NCBI GenBank assembly: GCA_020026415.1
Contig: JAHHQL010000002.1
Location: forward strand, 1-64,000
Length of the DNA stretch: 64,000 nucleotides
Direction of reading: 5' to 3'
Source: Alistipes sp.
Lineage (GTDB): Bacteria; Bacteroidota; Bacteroidia; Bacteroidales; Rikenellaceae
The notes beneath the pieces are model-generated. The model did no database searches and had not been told where the DNA came from. It saw only the letters and a program-made list of their open reading frames with translations. A program made the position numbers and the translations under genes. Below are positions 8,261 through 16,826 of the stretch, one piece after another. Numbering within the stretch: the first letter of the stretch is position 1; each line of letters starts with the position of its first letter.

Positions 8261-8291
8261 CGTGGATTTTTTTTGCGATGATTACCGCTGC

Positions 8292-8873
8292 TTATTTCTG
8301 CTCGTCGCCGAATTTGGCAAGTTCTTCATCGAAGACTTTTTTGAAGCGTTCGCGGTCAAACTCCAGACGGAGATCCTGTTCCTCCTCAAGTTTGTTCATG
8401 ATTTTCTCCTCCATGTGTTTTTTGCTGAGTTGGAGACAGATGTGGAAACGGATCTGACCATCCTGCTGGCGGAAAGCCTCCTGTCCGGCTTGGGTAATAC
8501 CCGTAAGTTGCTGTTTGATCACCGTGCGGGTCAATTCTTCGTACATCTGTGCGACTTCGTTACGGCCGACGTTCTTCAGATCGCGGCAGTAGGTCTCGAC
8601 GACCGATTTGATGTCGGCCTGAATCGAAGTTGCCAACTGCTGACGACAGTTCTGTTCGGCGATTTTCTGTGCCATCGAGAAATCGTTGCTGCTACCGCTC
8701 TGTACGGCACGCCAAAAATTTTCGTCGGTCTGAAATTCGGCTCCGCTCAGCGGAATGTCGAGGGCGACTTCCTTGTTGGTGATGGATTTTTTCTTTTTGC
8801 GTTTGCCAAATGCGTCATTGACGCCGCTTGCCACCAATAAGATGGTGATCAGTAAAAGTAAACTTTTTTTCAT
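8292..8873 (-). CDS. Exported LPP20-like protein
   Basis: A 193-residue exported protein: hydrophobic signal (1-22), a K/R-rich patch (24-29), then a domain with the pattern A-x-x-x-A-E-x-x-C-R-x-Q-L-A-T-x-I-x-A and, later, D-G-x-I-R-F-H-I-C. This alternation resembles LPP20/FlgT-N type envelope domains. The C-terminal third is charged and helical (about 145-193). There is no lipobox cysteine, so it is probably soluble in the periplasm or held by partners. It lies 30 bases after the 429-residue protein gene, which shows the same N-terminal type, suggesting paralogous parts of one assembly. Exact function unknown. Confidence 0.65.
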   Translation of the reverse strand: MKKSLLLLITILLVASGVNDAFGKRKKKKSITNKEVALDIPLSGAEFQTDENFWRAVQSGSSNDFSMAQKIAEQNCRQQLATSIQADIKSVVETYCRDLKNVGRNEVAQMYEELTRTVIKQQLTGITQAGQEAFRQQDGQIRFHICLQLSKKHMEEKIMNKLEEEQDLRLEFDRERFKKVFDEELAKFGDEQK

Positions 8874-8903
8874 GATATTAAGTATTAGGGTTGATGTTTT
8901 CGT

Positions 8904-10193
8904 TTATCGGATAAGGCAGGGGAGCGAGAACTTCACTTCCGAGGTCTTTCCGCTTCGTTTGTTGCGTATCACAATATTGCCGTGTGCCATTGAGGATTTG
9001 CCGGGAGTCCGTTTCATGTCTTCGACTGTGGCGGTAAAGTTGAGGCGGTGATTCCCTTTGCCCGAAATTGTCGATCGGGGAGCGCATGCGACGGGTTGCG
9101 GGATGCCGCTGATCGAAAATCGAAGTTCTTCGACCGTGAACTCCTCGTCGTATTTCGAACGGAGGTTCATCGAGCCGTTGATCACGGGCAGTTCGTCGTC
9201 ACCCTCCTTCAGGGGGACGATCTCGATCTGTCCGAAGGGAATCACGACGGACTTTCCTTTGCGAACATCGAACGAGAAGTGGTGTTTCAAGGTGCGACCT
9301 CCGCCGATGCGGTAGAGCAGTTCGATCGTATTTTCGTCATCGTCCAAACATTGGTCATAATCGTAAGTGACCATGTAGTACCCTCCGTCAATCGGCTGTA
9401 CGGCCACATTCGTGGCGTATTGTTTCCTGATGACCGGCTCGACCGAGGTCTGCATCAGACGACCGTCGAGTTGGAAGCAGAAGATGTTGCAACCCGGTTC
9501 GTTCGAGTAGGGTACGATCGAAATGGAAGGGTAGAGGCGTTCGTAGTTGCGTTGCAGGGCGATCATTTCGTCATGGCGGCGCGAATCGAAGAAGTAATTG
9601 ACCAGCGGGCGCAGGTCGTTCAGCGCACGGCCGATCTCCTCGATCGAGGTGAATTTGTCGAACTGATCTTTCAGGGCGAGGTATTTGTCGTACTGTTCGC
9701 GATCTTGCTTGAGGAACTGGGCAACGAGGTCGTCACGCTGTGCCTGCGAGAAAGGGTAGCGCATGTGTACGATATAATAATATTTCTTCTCCTTTTTGAT
9801 CAGACGGCGTTCCCAATAGATCTCCGTATCGGAGGGGGAGATGTTGGCGATGAACGGCAACTTGGCGGCAACGGTCTTTACCTCGGAGGAGTATCCGCGG
9901 AACACATCGGTCGAGTTGTTGCGACTCGTCTGACGGTCGATGGAGGTCTCCTCGGAGCAGATGTTGAAACTTACGCCGTTGATGATCGACTGGCGAATGT
10001 CGTTCAAACATTTGTTCTGCGCTTCGTCCAAGGTCTCGGCCTGAGCCGAGGCGATGACATAGTCGGATTGCGCGATGCCCGTCCATTGGGGAGCATGCGA
10101 TGCACTGCGTTCCACGATCTTCTCCTGTGAAAGAACGGGTGATGCGGTCAGCAGCAGCAATCCGAAAAGAAGCAGTAAATTCTTGGTTTTCAT
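8904..10193 (-). CDS. Exported LPP20-like protein, 429 residues
   Basis: The signal peptide ends around S-P-V-L-S-Q (22). Residues 30-150 contain an LPP20/FlgT-N-like pattern: a W near the start, Y-V-I-A-S-A-Q-A-E-T, then an amphipathic helix and a second strand set ending Y-Y-Y-I-V-H-M-R-Y-P. A helical linker follows at 155-225. The C-terminal half (235-429) appears beta-rich with no recognised motif. It lies between the 317- and 193-residue protein genes in the same operon. The family link is by eye; no enzymatic residues are obvious. Confidence 0.62.
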   Translation of the reverse strand: MKTKNLLLLFGLLLLTASPVLSQEKIVERSASHAPQWTGIAQSDYVIASAQAETLDEAQNKCLNDIRQSIINGVSFNICSEETSIDRQTSRNNSTDVFRGYSSEVKTVAAKLPFIANISPSDTEIYWERRLIKKEKKYYYIVHMRYPFSQAQRDDLVAQFLKQDREQYDKYLALKDQFDKFTSIEEIGRALNDLRPLVNYFFDSRRHDEMIALQRNYERLYPSISIVPYSNEPGCNIFCFQLDGRLMQTSVEPVIRKQYATNVAVQPIDGGYYMVTYDYDQCLDDDENTIELLYRIGGGRTLKHHFSFDVRKGKSVVIPFGQIEIVPLKEGDDELPVINGSMNLRSKYDEEFTVEELRFSISGIPQPVACAPRSTISGKGNHRLNFTATVEDMKRTPGKSSMAHGNIVIRNKRSGKTSEVKFSLPCLIR

Positions 10194-10306
10194 GATGAAT
10201 TTGTTTGGGGAGTTCTCTTTCGGAGAGAACTTTTGAATACTTATGCAGTTTCAAAAGTATTCAAAAAAAGCGATAAAACAAATTTTTCGATCTAAAAATG
10301 AACCAC

Positions 10307-11260
10307 TTAACGGGATAAACGGCTCAACCACGAATCGGCCGATTCGGTGTGTTCCTTACGCAGTGTTTCCCGGCGACTGACGATTTTTTCGTTTTTGCGG
10401 ATATGTTCTCCGGGGTCGGAGATCTCTTCCTTTCGCTGTTTTTCGAGGGCGGCCAGTTTGAGGCGGAGTTTCTCCTCTTCGTGGCGGTCGATCGTCTGCT
10501 TGACTTCTTCCACGACGGTCAGCGATTCCCCGAAGTGGGTACTCATCGGATCGACGGCGATCAGGCAGTCCAGAGCCTCCGAGTATTTGCGCATGGCGAT
10601 CTTCGAACGGGCTTCGCGCAGTGCCGTGACGGCATATTTATCGACCATGGCTACATAGAACGAGGTCATCTTTTCGGCAACCATCGGGTATTCGTCCGTA
10701 CATTCGGGAATGGATGTCAGCACGGCAAGAGCATCTTCGTACTCGCCGCGATCGGACAGCGATTGTGCCTTGGCGATGAGTTTCGGGATGCGCTGTGCGT
10801 AGTAATCGACGATCTTCTCGCGGGCACTGGTCATCTGCCTGCGTACCTGAGGCGAACGTGAGGTGAGGTGGTTGATGGCGTTGATGACGGCCTTCTGCTC
10901 GGTGCGACCCATGCCGCGAACCTCCTGCGAGAACTCCTTGACGATGATCCGTTCTTCAAGGGCAACCACGTAGAATGAAAATTCGACGTCGATGATGTAT
11001 TGGGCGGGAACCGAAGCGGTGATCTGCTTGTCGATAACGGCGTAGTTGGCCGTCAGAATGAAATCGCCTGAGATCGACCCCGTGTGGTTCTGGGTGACCA
11101 TCTGCATCATCTTGTTCTGAAGGCGCGACGAAGCATCCGGCGGAAGGAGTGTTCCTTCGGGTATGTATGGGGTGATGGCGATGTCGTTTTCGGGCATCTG
11201 AGCCATCGCCGCGAACGGAATCGTGAGCAAAAAGATTGCTGCAATTATTTTTCTGATCAT
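10307..11260 (-). CDS. Exported protein, CsgG/LpoB-like N-terminus with helical repeats
   Basis: A 317-residue protein with a signal peptide ending A-M-A-Q. Residues 25-125 follow the scheme of TolB-N/CsgG/LpoB-type domains: a proline-containing strand, an amphipathic helix with L-Q-N-K-M, then a G-x-F-I-L strand and a long V-E-F-S-F-Y-V-V-A-L strand. Residues 150-250 look like paired TPR-type helices (G-E-Y-E-D-A-L-A-V-L). The tail is highly charged and likely coiled-coil. The ATG is preceded on the mRNA by C8 and A8 runs. Function unknown; context points to envelope assembly. Confidence 0.6.
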   Translation of the reverse strand: MIRKIIAAIFLLTIPFAAMAQMPENDIAITPYIPEGTLLPPDASSRLQNKMMQMVTQNHTGSISGDFILTANYAVIDKQITASVPAQYIIDVEFSFYVVALEERIIVKEFSQEVRGMGRTEQKAVINAINHLTSRSPQVRRQMTSAREKIVDYYAQRIPKLIAKAQSLSDRGEYEDALAVLTSIPECTDEYPMVAEKMTSFYVAMVDKYAVTALREARSKIAMRKYSEALDCLIAVDPMSTHFGESLTVVEEVKQTIDRHEEEKLRLKLAALEKQRKEEISDPGEHIRKNEKIVSRRETLRKEHTESADSWLSRLSR

Positions 11261-11285
11261 AATCTGCTTTTTTTTGGGGGGGGAG

Positions 11286-11316
11286 AACTCCGCGACACGT
11301 TTCTTGTCGCGGAGTT
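11286..11316 (-). repeat. Perfect 12-bp stem-loop between operon genes
   Basis: AACTCCGCGACA pairs perfectly with TGTCGCGGAGTT across a 7-base loop. On the transcribed strand it is followed by eight C and eight A residues rather than T, so it is not a normal terminator. It may be an mRNA processing or stability element ahead of the 317-residue protein gene. Confidence 0.7.
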
Positions 11317-11323
11317 TCCGATG

Positions 11324-12736
11324 TTATTTGCCTCCGAGAATCAGGATGGCTTGTCCCAGACCTTTGCCGATGAGTTTCGACTCGATCATGTATTTTTCCT
11401 TGAGGGTTTTGCGGATGACCTTCACGAAGTTGCGGGCATCGAGATCACGACCCTTCTGGTCGGTGATCGGAATGCGTACCTGCGTGAAATCCATGCGATT
11501 TTCCGAAATTGCGGGACTTCCGTATTTGCCGTTGTGACAATTTTCGGCCACGATCTCCTCGATGATGTCTGCCAATTCTTCGCCGTCGAACTCGCTCTCG
11601 AAATCATATTCCCAGTCGTCCCAGCGGCGGCATGAGATACGGATCTCGCGTCCGTTCTCCATAATGTCGTTGAAGAACGCCATGAGTTGCTGGTTGAACG
11701 GGTTGATGTTGGCGGCTACATGCTCGGCCAGAAAGACCGGAAGTTCGATGGCCGAATCGAAGGTCGGAGGACACGTTCCCGAACTTGCGGCGATCTGTTT
11801 GTCGGAGTAGGCGTCCTTGCCCTGAAGGTTGAACGTGATGGAGGTTTTGGGTCCCATGTGGTTCATCGACCATGTGACCTGCATCCAGATGTCGGCTTTT
11901 GCCGTGCGCGAGAGACGTTCGAGTGGTGTTTCTGCCAATTCGGCACCCGTACCCTTCGATGTGGTGAGCATCTGTTCGGCATCCTCTTCCCTGATGCGTT
12001 TCAGAGAGGCTTCGAGATCCACGAGCGGGAAACCGCGGTCGGACATCAGTTCACCGATCTTGCTGATGACGAGCAACAGGTTGGGATCCTCCTGAAGGGC
12101 GCGTCCGTAGTCGGGGATGCGCTCGATCGTACCCTGATTATCCACCTCGGTGAAGAATCCCTGCTGAATGCACCAGTTGTCGCTCGGCACCACCATGATG
12201 GTGGGTTGTTTGCCCGTGACGACTTCCTGCATGGAGTCGATCAGACCTTTTGCTTCGAGCATACGGCGCAAGGCGGCATATTGTACGGTGACATAGGTGG
12301 CCACGCGATACTCCTTGCCGATTTTCTGGACACTGCCTGCCTCTCCCGAACTGGCAAGAGTGGCGTAACGCTGATAGTCGCCGCCGTCGGCAAAGAACGG
12401 ATCGAAGAACCGGGCATAGATGGTTTCGGCATCGGGTTGCGATACCAGAGGAGGCAGCGGTTTGGTGCGTTTTTCGGTGTCGGAATTGCCGGCCGCACCC
12501 TTGAAGATCAAACCGTGGACGGCATTTTTCAAGGATTGGTTGCGTGCCACGGCCACATTCTTCGAATAACTCCATACTTTTACCAAAACGGTCTGTTCGT
12601 TGCCGACTGCTTCGTTTTGCAACTCATAACGCCATGCGGCTGTTTGTTCATTTGCGATTCGCTGTTTGCGTTTCTGCGCATAGTTCATGCACAGAGGCAG
12701 GAGCAGCAAAAGCGCAAGTGCAATGATTTTTTTCAT
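11324..12736 (-). CDS. Exported protein, DUF6175-like
   Basis: A 470-residue protein with a signal peptide ending M-N-Y-A-Q. It resembles the Bacteroidetes DUF6175 group: an N-terminal region with a long V-L-V-K-V-W-S-Y strand, a middle domain with P-T-I-M-V-V-P-S-D-N-W followed by M-S-D-R-G-F-P-L-V-D-L-E (the layout of LpoB/CsgG-like domains), and a C-terminal domain with V-R-I-P-I and an L-G-G-K tail. The DUF name is from memory and should be checked. Its gene starts 7 bases after the 486-residue protein gene stops, so the two are surely cotranscribed. Confidence 0.65.
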   Translation of the reverse strand: MKKIIALALLLLLPLCMNYAQKRKQRIANEQTAAWRYELQNEAVGNEQTVLVKVWSYSKNVAVARNQSLKNAVHGLIFKGAAGNSDTEKRTKPLPPLVSQPDAETIYARFFDPFFADGGDYQRYATLASSGEAGSVQKIGKEYRVATYVTVQYAALRRMLEAKGLIDSMQEVVTGKQPTIMVVPSDNWCIQQGFFTEVDNQGTIERIPDYGRALQEDPNLLLVISKIGELMSDRGFPLVDLEASLKRIREEDAEQMLTTSKGTGAELAETPLERLSRTAKADIWMQVTWSMNHMGPKTSITFNLQGKDAYSDKQIAASSGTCPPTFDSAIELPVFLAEHVAANINPFNQQLMAFFNDIMENGREIRISCRRWDDWEYDFESEFDGEELADIIEEIVAENCHNGKYGSPAISENRMDFTQVRIPITDQKGRDLDARNFVKVIRKTLKEKYMIESKLIGKGLGQAILILGGK

Positions 12737-12742
12737 TTTATG

Positions 12743-14203
12743 CTATTTTTTTGTGGTCTTCAGTCTGAGCAGCATGCCCTCATAGTAGGTCTGTTTGTCT
12801 TTTCCGGAGAGCAGCGTGTAGGGATGTTGTGCGGCGGCGGTGTTTTCGGTCGTGCTGAAGGTGTTGTCCCATACGTTCTTCTTATCGACCTTCAACTCTC
12901 CTTTCTTGTTGTAGATGGTTTTCATGGTGCCGTCGTCCTGTTTCTTGTTCACGACCTCAAGCACCTCGAAGATCTCGCCGCCGTTCAGTCCGTCACGGCT
13001 GCCGAGTTCGACGGCATAAGCCTGTCGAGAGCGACCCTTCTTATCCTTCGATTCGATGACGTGCAGCGGGGTTTTGGTCTTGAACTGGTCGTATTTGCGC
13101 TCGAACTTGGCGAGGACGGCATCAACGGCATCGACGGCGGCCATTCGGATCAACTCATTCTCGTCCTTGTCGGTGAATACTCCGGCACGGGTCTTTGCCC
13201 ATGCACGCTCGTTACCGATGAATTGGAGTGCGGGGAATCGGGCGTTGTTGTAACGCTCCATGTCCAGTCCCTTCTCGTCCCACATGTTGTAGAAGTCGTT
13301 TTTGATCCGATCGTTCCAACGCAGGCGGAACAGATAGGAATCGACAACTACATAGTAACCTGCGCCGAGCGATGCTTTGATACCCATCTTGGCGAGATTC
13401 AGTGCCAAGGTACTCGTCCCCGAATCATCGGCTTGTGCGGCAGCGTAAAGCGGTAACATGCGGTCATCGACCAGAGCATCCTTCTCCTTGTAACTGAAAC
13501 GACTGACGACTACGAACGTATTGCCCAAAAGTTCGTCCTCGTCGCAGTTTTCGCGGATCAGTTTCTGACGGGCGGCCATCGACGCGGCGGCAATTTCTCG
13601 ATCTTTGGCAGTGGTATTGAGCATGCCTCGGTCGAGTATCACCTCGTCGGTGTATTCGCCCTTGTCGTTCAGAAACCATTTGTCGAAGCAGGCTTTGGCA
13701 ACGTGATTCTCGACCAGATATTTGTTGGCCATACGTGCGGCGTTGATTTGAAGCACGGTGTCAATGGTCGTGGTGGCTTCGGCCATCAGGTGGCGCATAA
13801 TATCCGAGAAAGCCCCCTCGCGCAAGAGGGTCTGCGTGGGGGCGGCAACACCCGATTCGAGGTTTGCGAGAAACTGGTCGGTCGGGGTGCACGCCGTATT
13901 GAAGCGGGCAATGTCGGTTTGGGTGAGCGTCATCTTGGCGGGGTCAATGATACGCTTGTCGATCGAGATGTTGTGGTTGTTGTATTTGTTGTTCCATTTT
14001 GCATTGATGAAGGCATCGCGCAAAATATTTTTCTGTGGAACCGAAGCGTCCTCCATCATGATCAGGCAGACGGAATTGCGCAGGTACTTGGTGTCCTGTA
14101 CCTCTTTTTTCAAGGTTTCCTGTGCTGTTGCAGGAGTGAAATTGGCGGCTGCGGCAAATGATGCTGCCGAAACGAACCATTTCTTAAGGAAAGATTTTTT
14201 CAT
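12743..14203 (-). CDS. Exported protein, first gene of the operon; FlgT/CsgG-like C-terminal domain
   Basis: A 486-residue protein with a signal peptide (1-28, A-T-A-Q). The middle has two long hydrophobic strands (T-F-V-V-V-S-R-F; Y-Y-V-V-V-D-S-Y-L-F). Near 400 a V-E-L-G-S-R-D-G-L-N-G-G segment precedes E-I-F-E-V-L-E-V, the pattern of the small beta-barrel ending FlgT and related CsgG-class proteins. It is the first gene after the -7 box at 14305-14312. No catalytic motif is seen. It lies beside DUF6175-like and LPP20-like genes, which suggests a shared envelope complex; that is inference. Confidence 0.62.
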   Translation of the reverse strand: MKKSFLKKWFVSAASFAAAANFTPATAQETLKKEVQDTKYLRNSVCLIMMEDASVPQKNILRDAFINAKWNNKYNNHNISIDKRIIDPAKMTLTQTDIARFNTACTPTDQFLANLESGVAAPTQTLLREGAFSDIMRHLMAEATTTIDTVLQINAARMANKYLVENHVAKACFDKWFLNDKGEYTDEVILDRGMLNTTAKDREIAAASMAARQKLIRENCDEDELLGNTFVVVSRFSYKEKDALVDDRMLPLYAAAQADDSGTSTLALNLAKMGIKASLGAGYYVVVDSYLFRLRWNDRIKNDFYNMWDEKGLDMERYNNARFPALQFIGNERAWAKTRAGVFTDKDENELIRMAAVDAVDAVLAKFERKYDQFKTKTPLHVIESKDKKGRSRQAYAVELGSRDGLNGGEIFEVLEVVNKKQDDGTMKTIYNKKGELKVDKKNVWDNTFSTTENTAAAQHPYTLLSGKDKQTYYEGMLLRLKTTKK

Positions 14204-14304
14204 GGTTTCAAGTGTTAATTAAAAATCAGATTGCATTAGGGATTAGGGGAAAAAGTAATTGTTTTTTCTGTCTGTTTTTTAGTTTTAAATAAATAATTTA
14301 CACA

Positions 14305-14312
14305 CAAATATA
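14305..14312 (-). promoter_or_regulatory. -7 promoter box for the exported-protein operon
   Basis: The minus strand reads TATATTTG, about 100 bases before the first operon ATG, leaving a fairly long leader. Confidence 0.55.
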
Positions 14313-14488
14313 TAATTTTTTTCGGGAAAAGATCCGTTTTTATCCGAGATAATTTTCCTGTCCCTTCAGGAAGGCTTCTCAGGTGCTTCGGAGGTGGAGC
14401 AGAGGCATTTGGAGGGCGAACGGGCGGAGGGAAAGCGGGGCGGATCAAATCATTATTCGATTTTTTTCGTTCGGTTGCTATTTTTTCT

Positions 14489-14496
14489 TACCTTTG
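14489..14496 (+). promoter_or_regulatory. -7 promoter box for cdaA
   Basis: TACCTTTG matches TAnnTTTG, 88 bases before the chosen cdaA ATG. Confidence 0.6.
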
Positions 14497-14583
14497 TGTG
14501 AAATTACGAGATTGTGTGCCTGTGTTTTCGTTTTTGCGGAGGCGGACACACCGTCGCGAAGATTAATTTTAAATGTTGTTGCT

Positions 14584-15390
14584 ATGGGTTTCGTACCATT
14601 TACATTCATCGACTTTATCGACATGATCCTTGTGGCGTTGATCATGTTCTGGATCTATCGCATGACCAAGGGCACCAATGCTCCCTACATCCTTTCGGGC
14701 ATCATTGCCATCTATCTGTTGTGGGTGGTGGTGCGTGCACTGAACATGGAGTTGTTGTCGTCCATCCTCGGACAGTTGATTTCGGTGGGTGCCATTGCGC
14801 TGATCATTGTTTTCCAACCCGAATTAAGGCGTTTTTTGCAGGTGATCGGTATGCGTCAGGAACGGTTCAATTTCATCATGCGCATCTTCTCGTCGGGTCA
14901 CGATCGTCTGGTTGAGACCAACATCGCGCCCATTGTTTTGGCGTGTAAAGAGATGTCCGAAACGAAAACCGGCGCACTGATTGTCATGGGATTGCAGAGC
15001 GATCTGAGGTTGATTGCCGAGGGCGGCATTCTGCTCGATGCCAAGGTCTCGACCCCGCTGATCAAGAATATTTTCTTCAAGAATGCTCCGTTGCACGATG
15101 GTGCGGCGATCATCGAGGGAAACCGCATTGTGGCAGCCAAATGTATTCTGCCCGTGACACAGACCGATGTTCCGAAGGAGTACGGAACACGTCACCGTGC
15201 CGCATTGGGCATGAGCGAGATTTCCGATGCCATCATCATTGTCGTCTCGGAGGAAACGGGTTACATCTCGACGGCGCAGAACGGTATGTTGCGTCGCAAC
15301 ATCACGCCGCAGCAGTTGCGCGATATTCTTCAGAAGCATCTTTCGATGTCTTCAAACAACAAGGGACGCAAGAAAGAAGTGGAAAAATAG
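14584..15390 (+). CDS. cdaA: Diadenylate cyclase CdaA (c-di-AMP synthase)
   Basis: A 268-residue membrane diadenylate cyclase. Three hydrophobic segments (about 10-27, 35-50, 58-78) are followed by a DisA_N cyclase domain with the active-site D-G-A at 172-174 and R-H-R at 203-205. It condenses two ATP into c-di-AMP, a second messenger for envelope and osmotic control. The ATG at 14584 is preferred over a longer frame from 14383 because the extra 67 codons overlap the promoter and are not CdaA-like. In many Bacteroidetes cdaA sits beside folP; here folP and the YbbR-like partner are 15 kb away. A strong terminator follows. Confidence 0.95.
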   Translation: MGFVPFTFIDFIDMILVALIMFWIYRMTKGTNAPYILSGIIAIYLLWVVVRALNMELLSSILGQLISVGAIALIIVFQPELRRFLQVIGMRQERFNFIMRIFSSGHDRLVETNIAPIVLACKEMSETKTGALIVMGLQSDLRLIAEGGILLDAKVSTPLIKNIFFKNAPLHDGAAIIEGNRIVAAKCILPVTQTDVPKEYGTRHRAALGMSEISDAIIIVVSEETGYISTAQNGMLRRNITPQQLRDILQKHLSMSSNNKGRKKEVEK

Positions 15391-15411
15391 GATTTTATCC
15401 GTATATCAGGC

Positions 15412-15449
15412 AAAGCCGTTCGGGGATTCTCCGAGCGGCTTTTTTTTTG
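15412..15449 (+). terminator. Terminator of cdaA
   Basis: A stem AAGCCG...CGGCTT with a TTC loop region is followed by nine T residues. Confidence 0.85.
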
Positions 15450-15598
15450 TGCCTTTGGGCGAGTTGTAAGAGAGGAGGGGAAGGCATGTGAAGACTTTCG
15501 GAGCGGAGGGTGTGAGGCGTAATGGAGGGGCTGGTTGTAAGCAGAATCGTTTTCGAGAGATTGAGGCTCGTGGTGTATATAAATATAGGTATGGGGAT

Positions 15599-15637
15599 AA
15601 AAAAAGACCTGTGACAAAATCCACAGGTCTTTTTTTA
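15599..15637. terminator. Bidirectional terminator between cdaA and secG
   Basis: AAAAAAGACCTGTG pairs with CACAGGTCTTTTTT, giving T runs on both strands. It could end the secG-side operon about 290 bases past its stop. Confidence 0.75.
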
Positions 15638-15929
15638 GATTATTCGGAACAGAATCTCCGAATTTATATGTCGGAACAATCTTTGCAATGGGCTTTACGG
15701 AAGGCAGGGGCTTTTAAAAGGAACACATGCAAATTTGGAATTTTATATTCCGTTCCTTGTTTTCGGATCTGGGTGTACCTTTTCGTTGCGCTTTTCCCGG
15801 CATCTTTCGTACTCTCCGGCATTTCTCATGCACTTCCGTGCTTTTTCTGCCTCTCTTCTGCTGTGCTTCTTCTGCCTTACTGCCCCTCTTCTGCTTGCGC
15901 CCGTCTTTAGCCCCTCGGACTAAAAGGGA

Positions 15930-16295
15930 TTAGTTCTGGGCGGCGGGAGACTCTTCTGCGGCGGGAGTTGCGGGAACTTCGGCCTGAGGCATTGCGGTGG
16001 TGTTCTCGATGGTCTGCTCTTCGAGCATTTTGGCAGCCTCCTGAATGTTCGAGGTGTCACCCATAGTCGAGGTGCCCTTCATCGAAACGGTGGCTACAAC
16101 GCACAATACGGCGATGGCGATGGCCATGGTCCAAGTGAACTTCTCCAGAAAGTTCGTGGTTTCACGTACACCCATTACTTGGTTCGAGGCACCGAAGTTA
16201 GCGGCCATACCGCTTTTGGGGTTCTGAACCAGAACTGCAAGGATGATCAATACGCTGGCAATGACAACCAAGGCGACACAAATGGTATATAACAT
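15930..16295 (-). CDS. secG: Preprotein translocase subunit SecG
   Basis: A 121-residue SecG with two transmembrane segments (about 3-22 and 52-70) around the conserved loop V-Q-N-P-K-S-G-M-A-A and G-V-R-E-T-T-N-F-L-E-K-F-T-W. The long Ala/Pro/Glu C-terminal tail is usual in Bacteroidetes SecG. It assists the SecYE channel. It is the last gene of a minus operon containing lptE and a TPR protein, so export and LPS transport components may be coexpressed. Confidence 0.95.
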   Translation of the reverse strand: MLYTICVALVVIASVLIILAVLVQNPKSGMAANFGASNQVMGVRETTNFLEKFTWTMAIAIAVLCVVATVSMKGTSTMGDTSNIQEAAKMLEEQTIENTTAMPQAEVPATPAAEESPAAQN

Positions 16296-16314
16296 ATCGT
16301 AAAAATTTTAATTA

Positions 16315-16821
16315 TTATTTTTTTTCTGCTTTGTCAATAAGTTCGGCAAAGTAAACACTTTTTTCGGGATTTAGCAAACTTAATTTGCGATAAATCGCAG
16401 TTGCTTTGTCGGAAAGCCCCTGACAGAGATAGATTTCGGCTAATTGCTCGGAAACCAGTTCTTCCTCCTCCTCCAAGTCGGGGTCGAGTTGCACCTCGTT
16501 GGGGGTCGTGCCGTCGTCTTCATCGGCGACGATGCGCAGGTCTTCCTCCTTCAGAAAACGATCTATGAGTTCCTCGTTGCTGATGTAACTCAACTGATCA
16601 ATGTCGATGTCCGCGGCCGAAAGGGTGCTTTCGTTACGCCATGGCGCAAGCAGCTTCAGACGGCTGTCGTCCGCACCCGTGCGGGTGTGCAACATGGTGC
16701 GCAACGGCAGAAACCATTCGTATTGTGCGATGAGCGATTTCAAGGCATCGGGCGACGAGAGATCGACCGTGTCGGGAAAGAGCGCGGCGGTGCGGGCTGA
16801 TGTTTTGCTTTGGACGTTCAT
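16315..16821 (-). CDS. TPR-tail cytoplasmic protein
   Basis: A 168-residue protein without a signal peptide. The first half has no recognised fold. A strongly acidic stretch (about 98-125) precedes one TPR-like helix pair, V-S-E-Q-L-A-E-I-Y-L-C-Q-G, then K-A-x-x-I-Y-R-K-L. Its ATG lies 5 bases after the lptE stop and its stop is 19 bases before secG. Similar TPR-tail proteins between lptE and secG occur in other Bacteroidales, to my knowledge, but their role is unknown. Confidence 0.7.
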   Translation of the reverse strand: MNVQSKTSARTAALFPDTVDLSSPDALKSLIAQYEWFLPLRTMLHTRTGADDSRLKLLAPWRNESTLSAADIDIDQLSYISNEELIDRFLKEEDLRIVADEDDGTTPNEVQLDPDLEEEEELVSEQLAEIYLCQGLSDKATAIYRKLSLLNPEKSVYFAELIDKAEKK

Positions 16822-16826
16822 GGTGA

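Larger units (their letters stand above)
14204..14583. other. Divergent intergenic region between the exported operon and cdaA
   Basis: This 380-base gap holds a minus-strand -7 box (14305-14312) and a plus-strand -7 box (14489-14496). The stretch 14225-14345 is AT-rich with many T tracts. No gene, RNA gene or known riboswitch fold was recognised. Confidence 0.5.
15391..15929. other. Long gene-poor gap between cdaA and secG
   Basis: This 539-base gap between convergent genes holds the cdaA terminator and a second bidirectional hairpin (15599-15637). The remaining bases (15640-15930) carry no ORF with family resemblance; the longest plus-strand frame crosses both hairpins and reads as low-complexity sequence. 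Confidence 0.5.

Noticed and set aside
11687..13456. Plus-strand frame of about 590 codons
   Set aside because: Spans two exported-protein genes on the other strand, crosses their boundary, and has no signal or motif.
15488..15910. Possible 140-residue plus-strand protein
   Set aside because: It crosses a strong bidirectional terminator and has no family resemblance or ribosome site.
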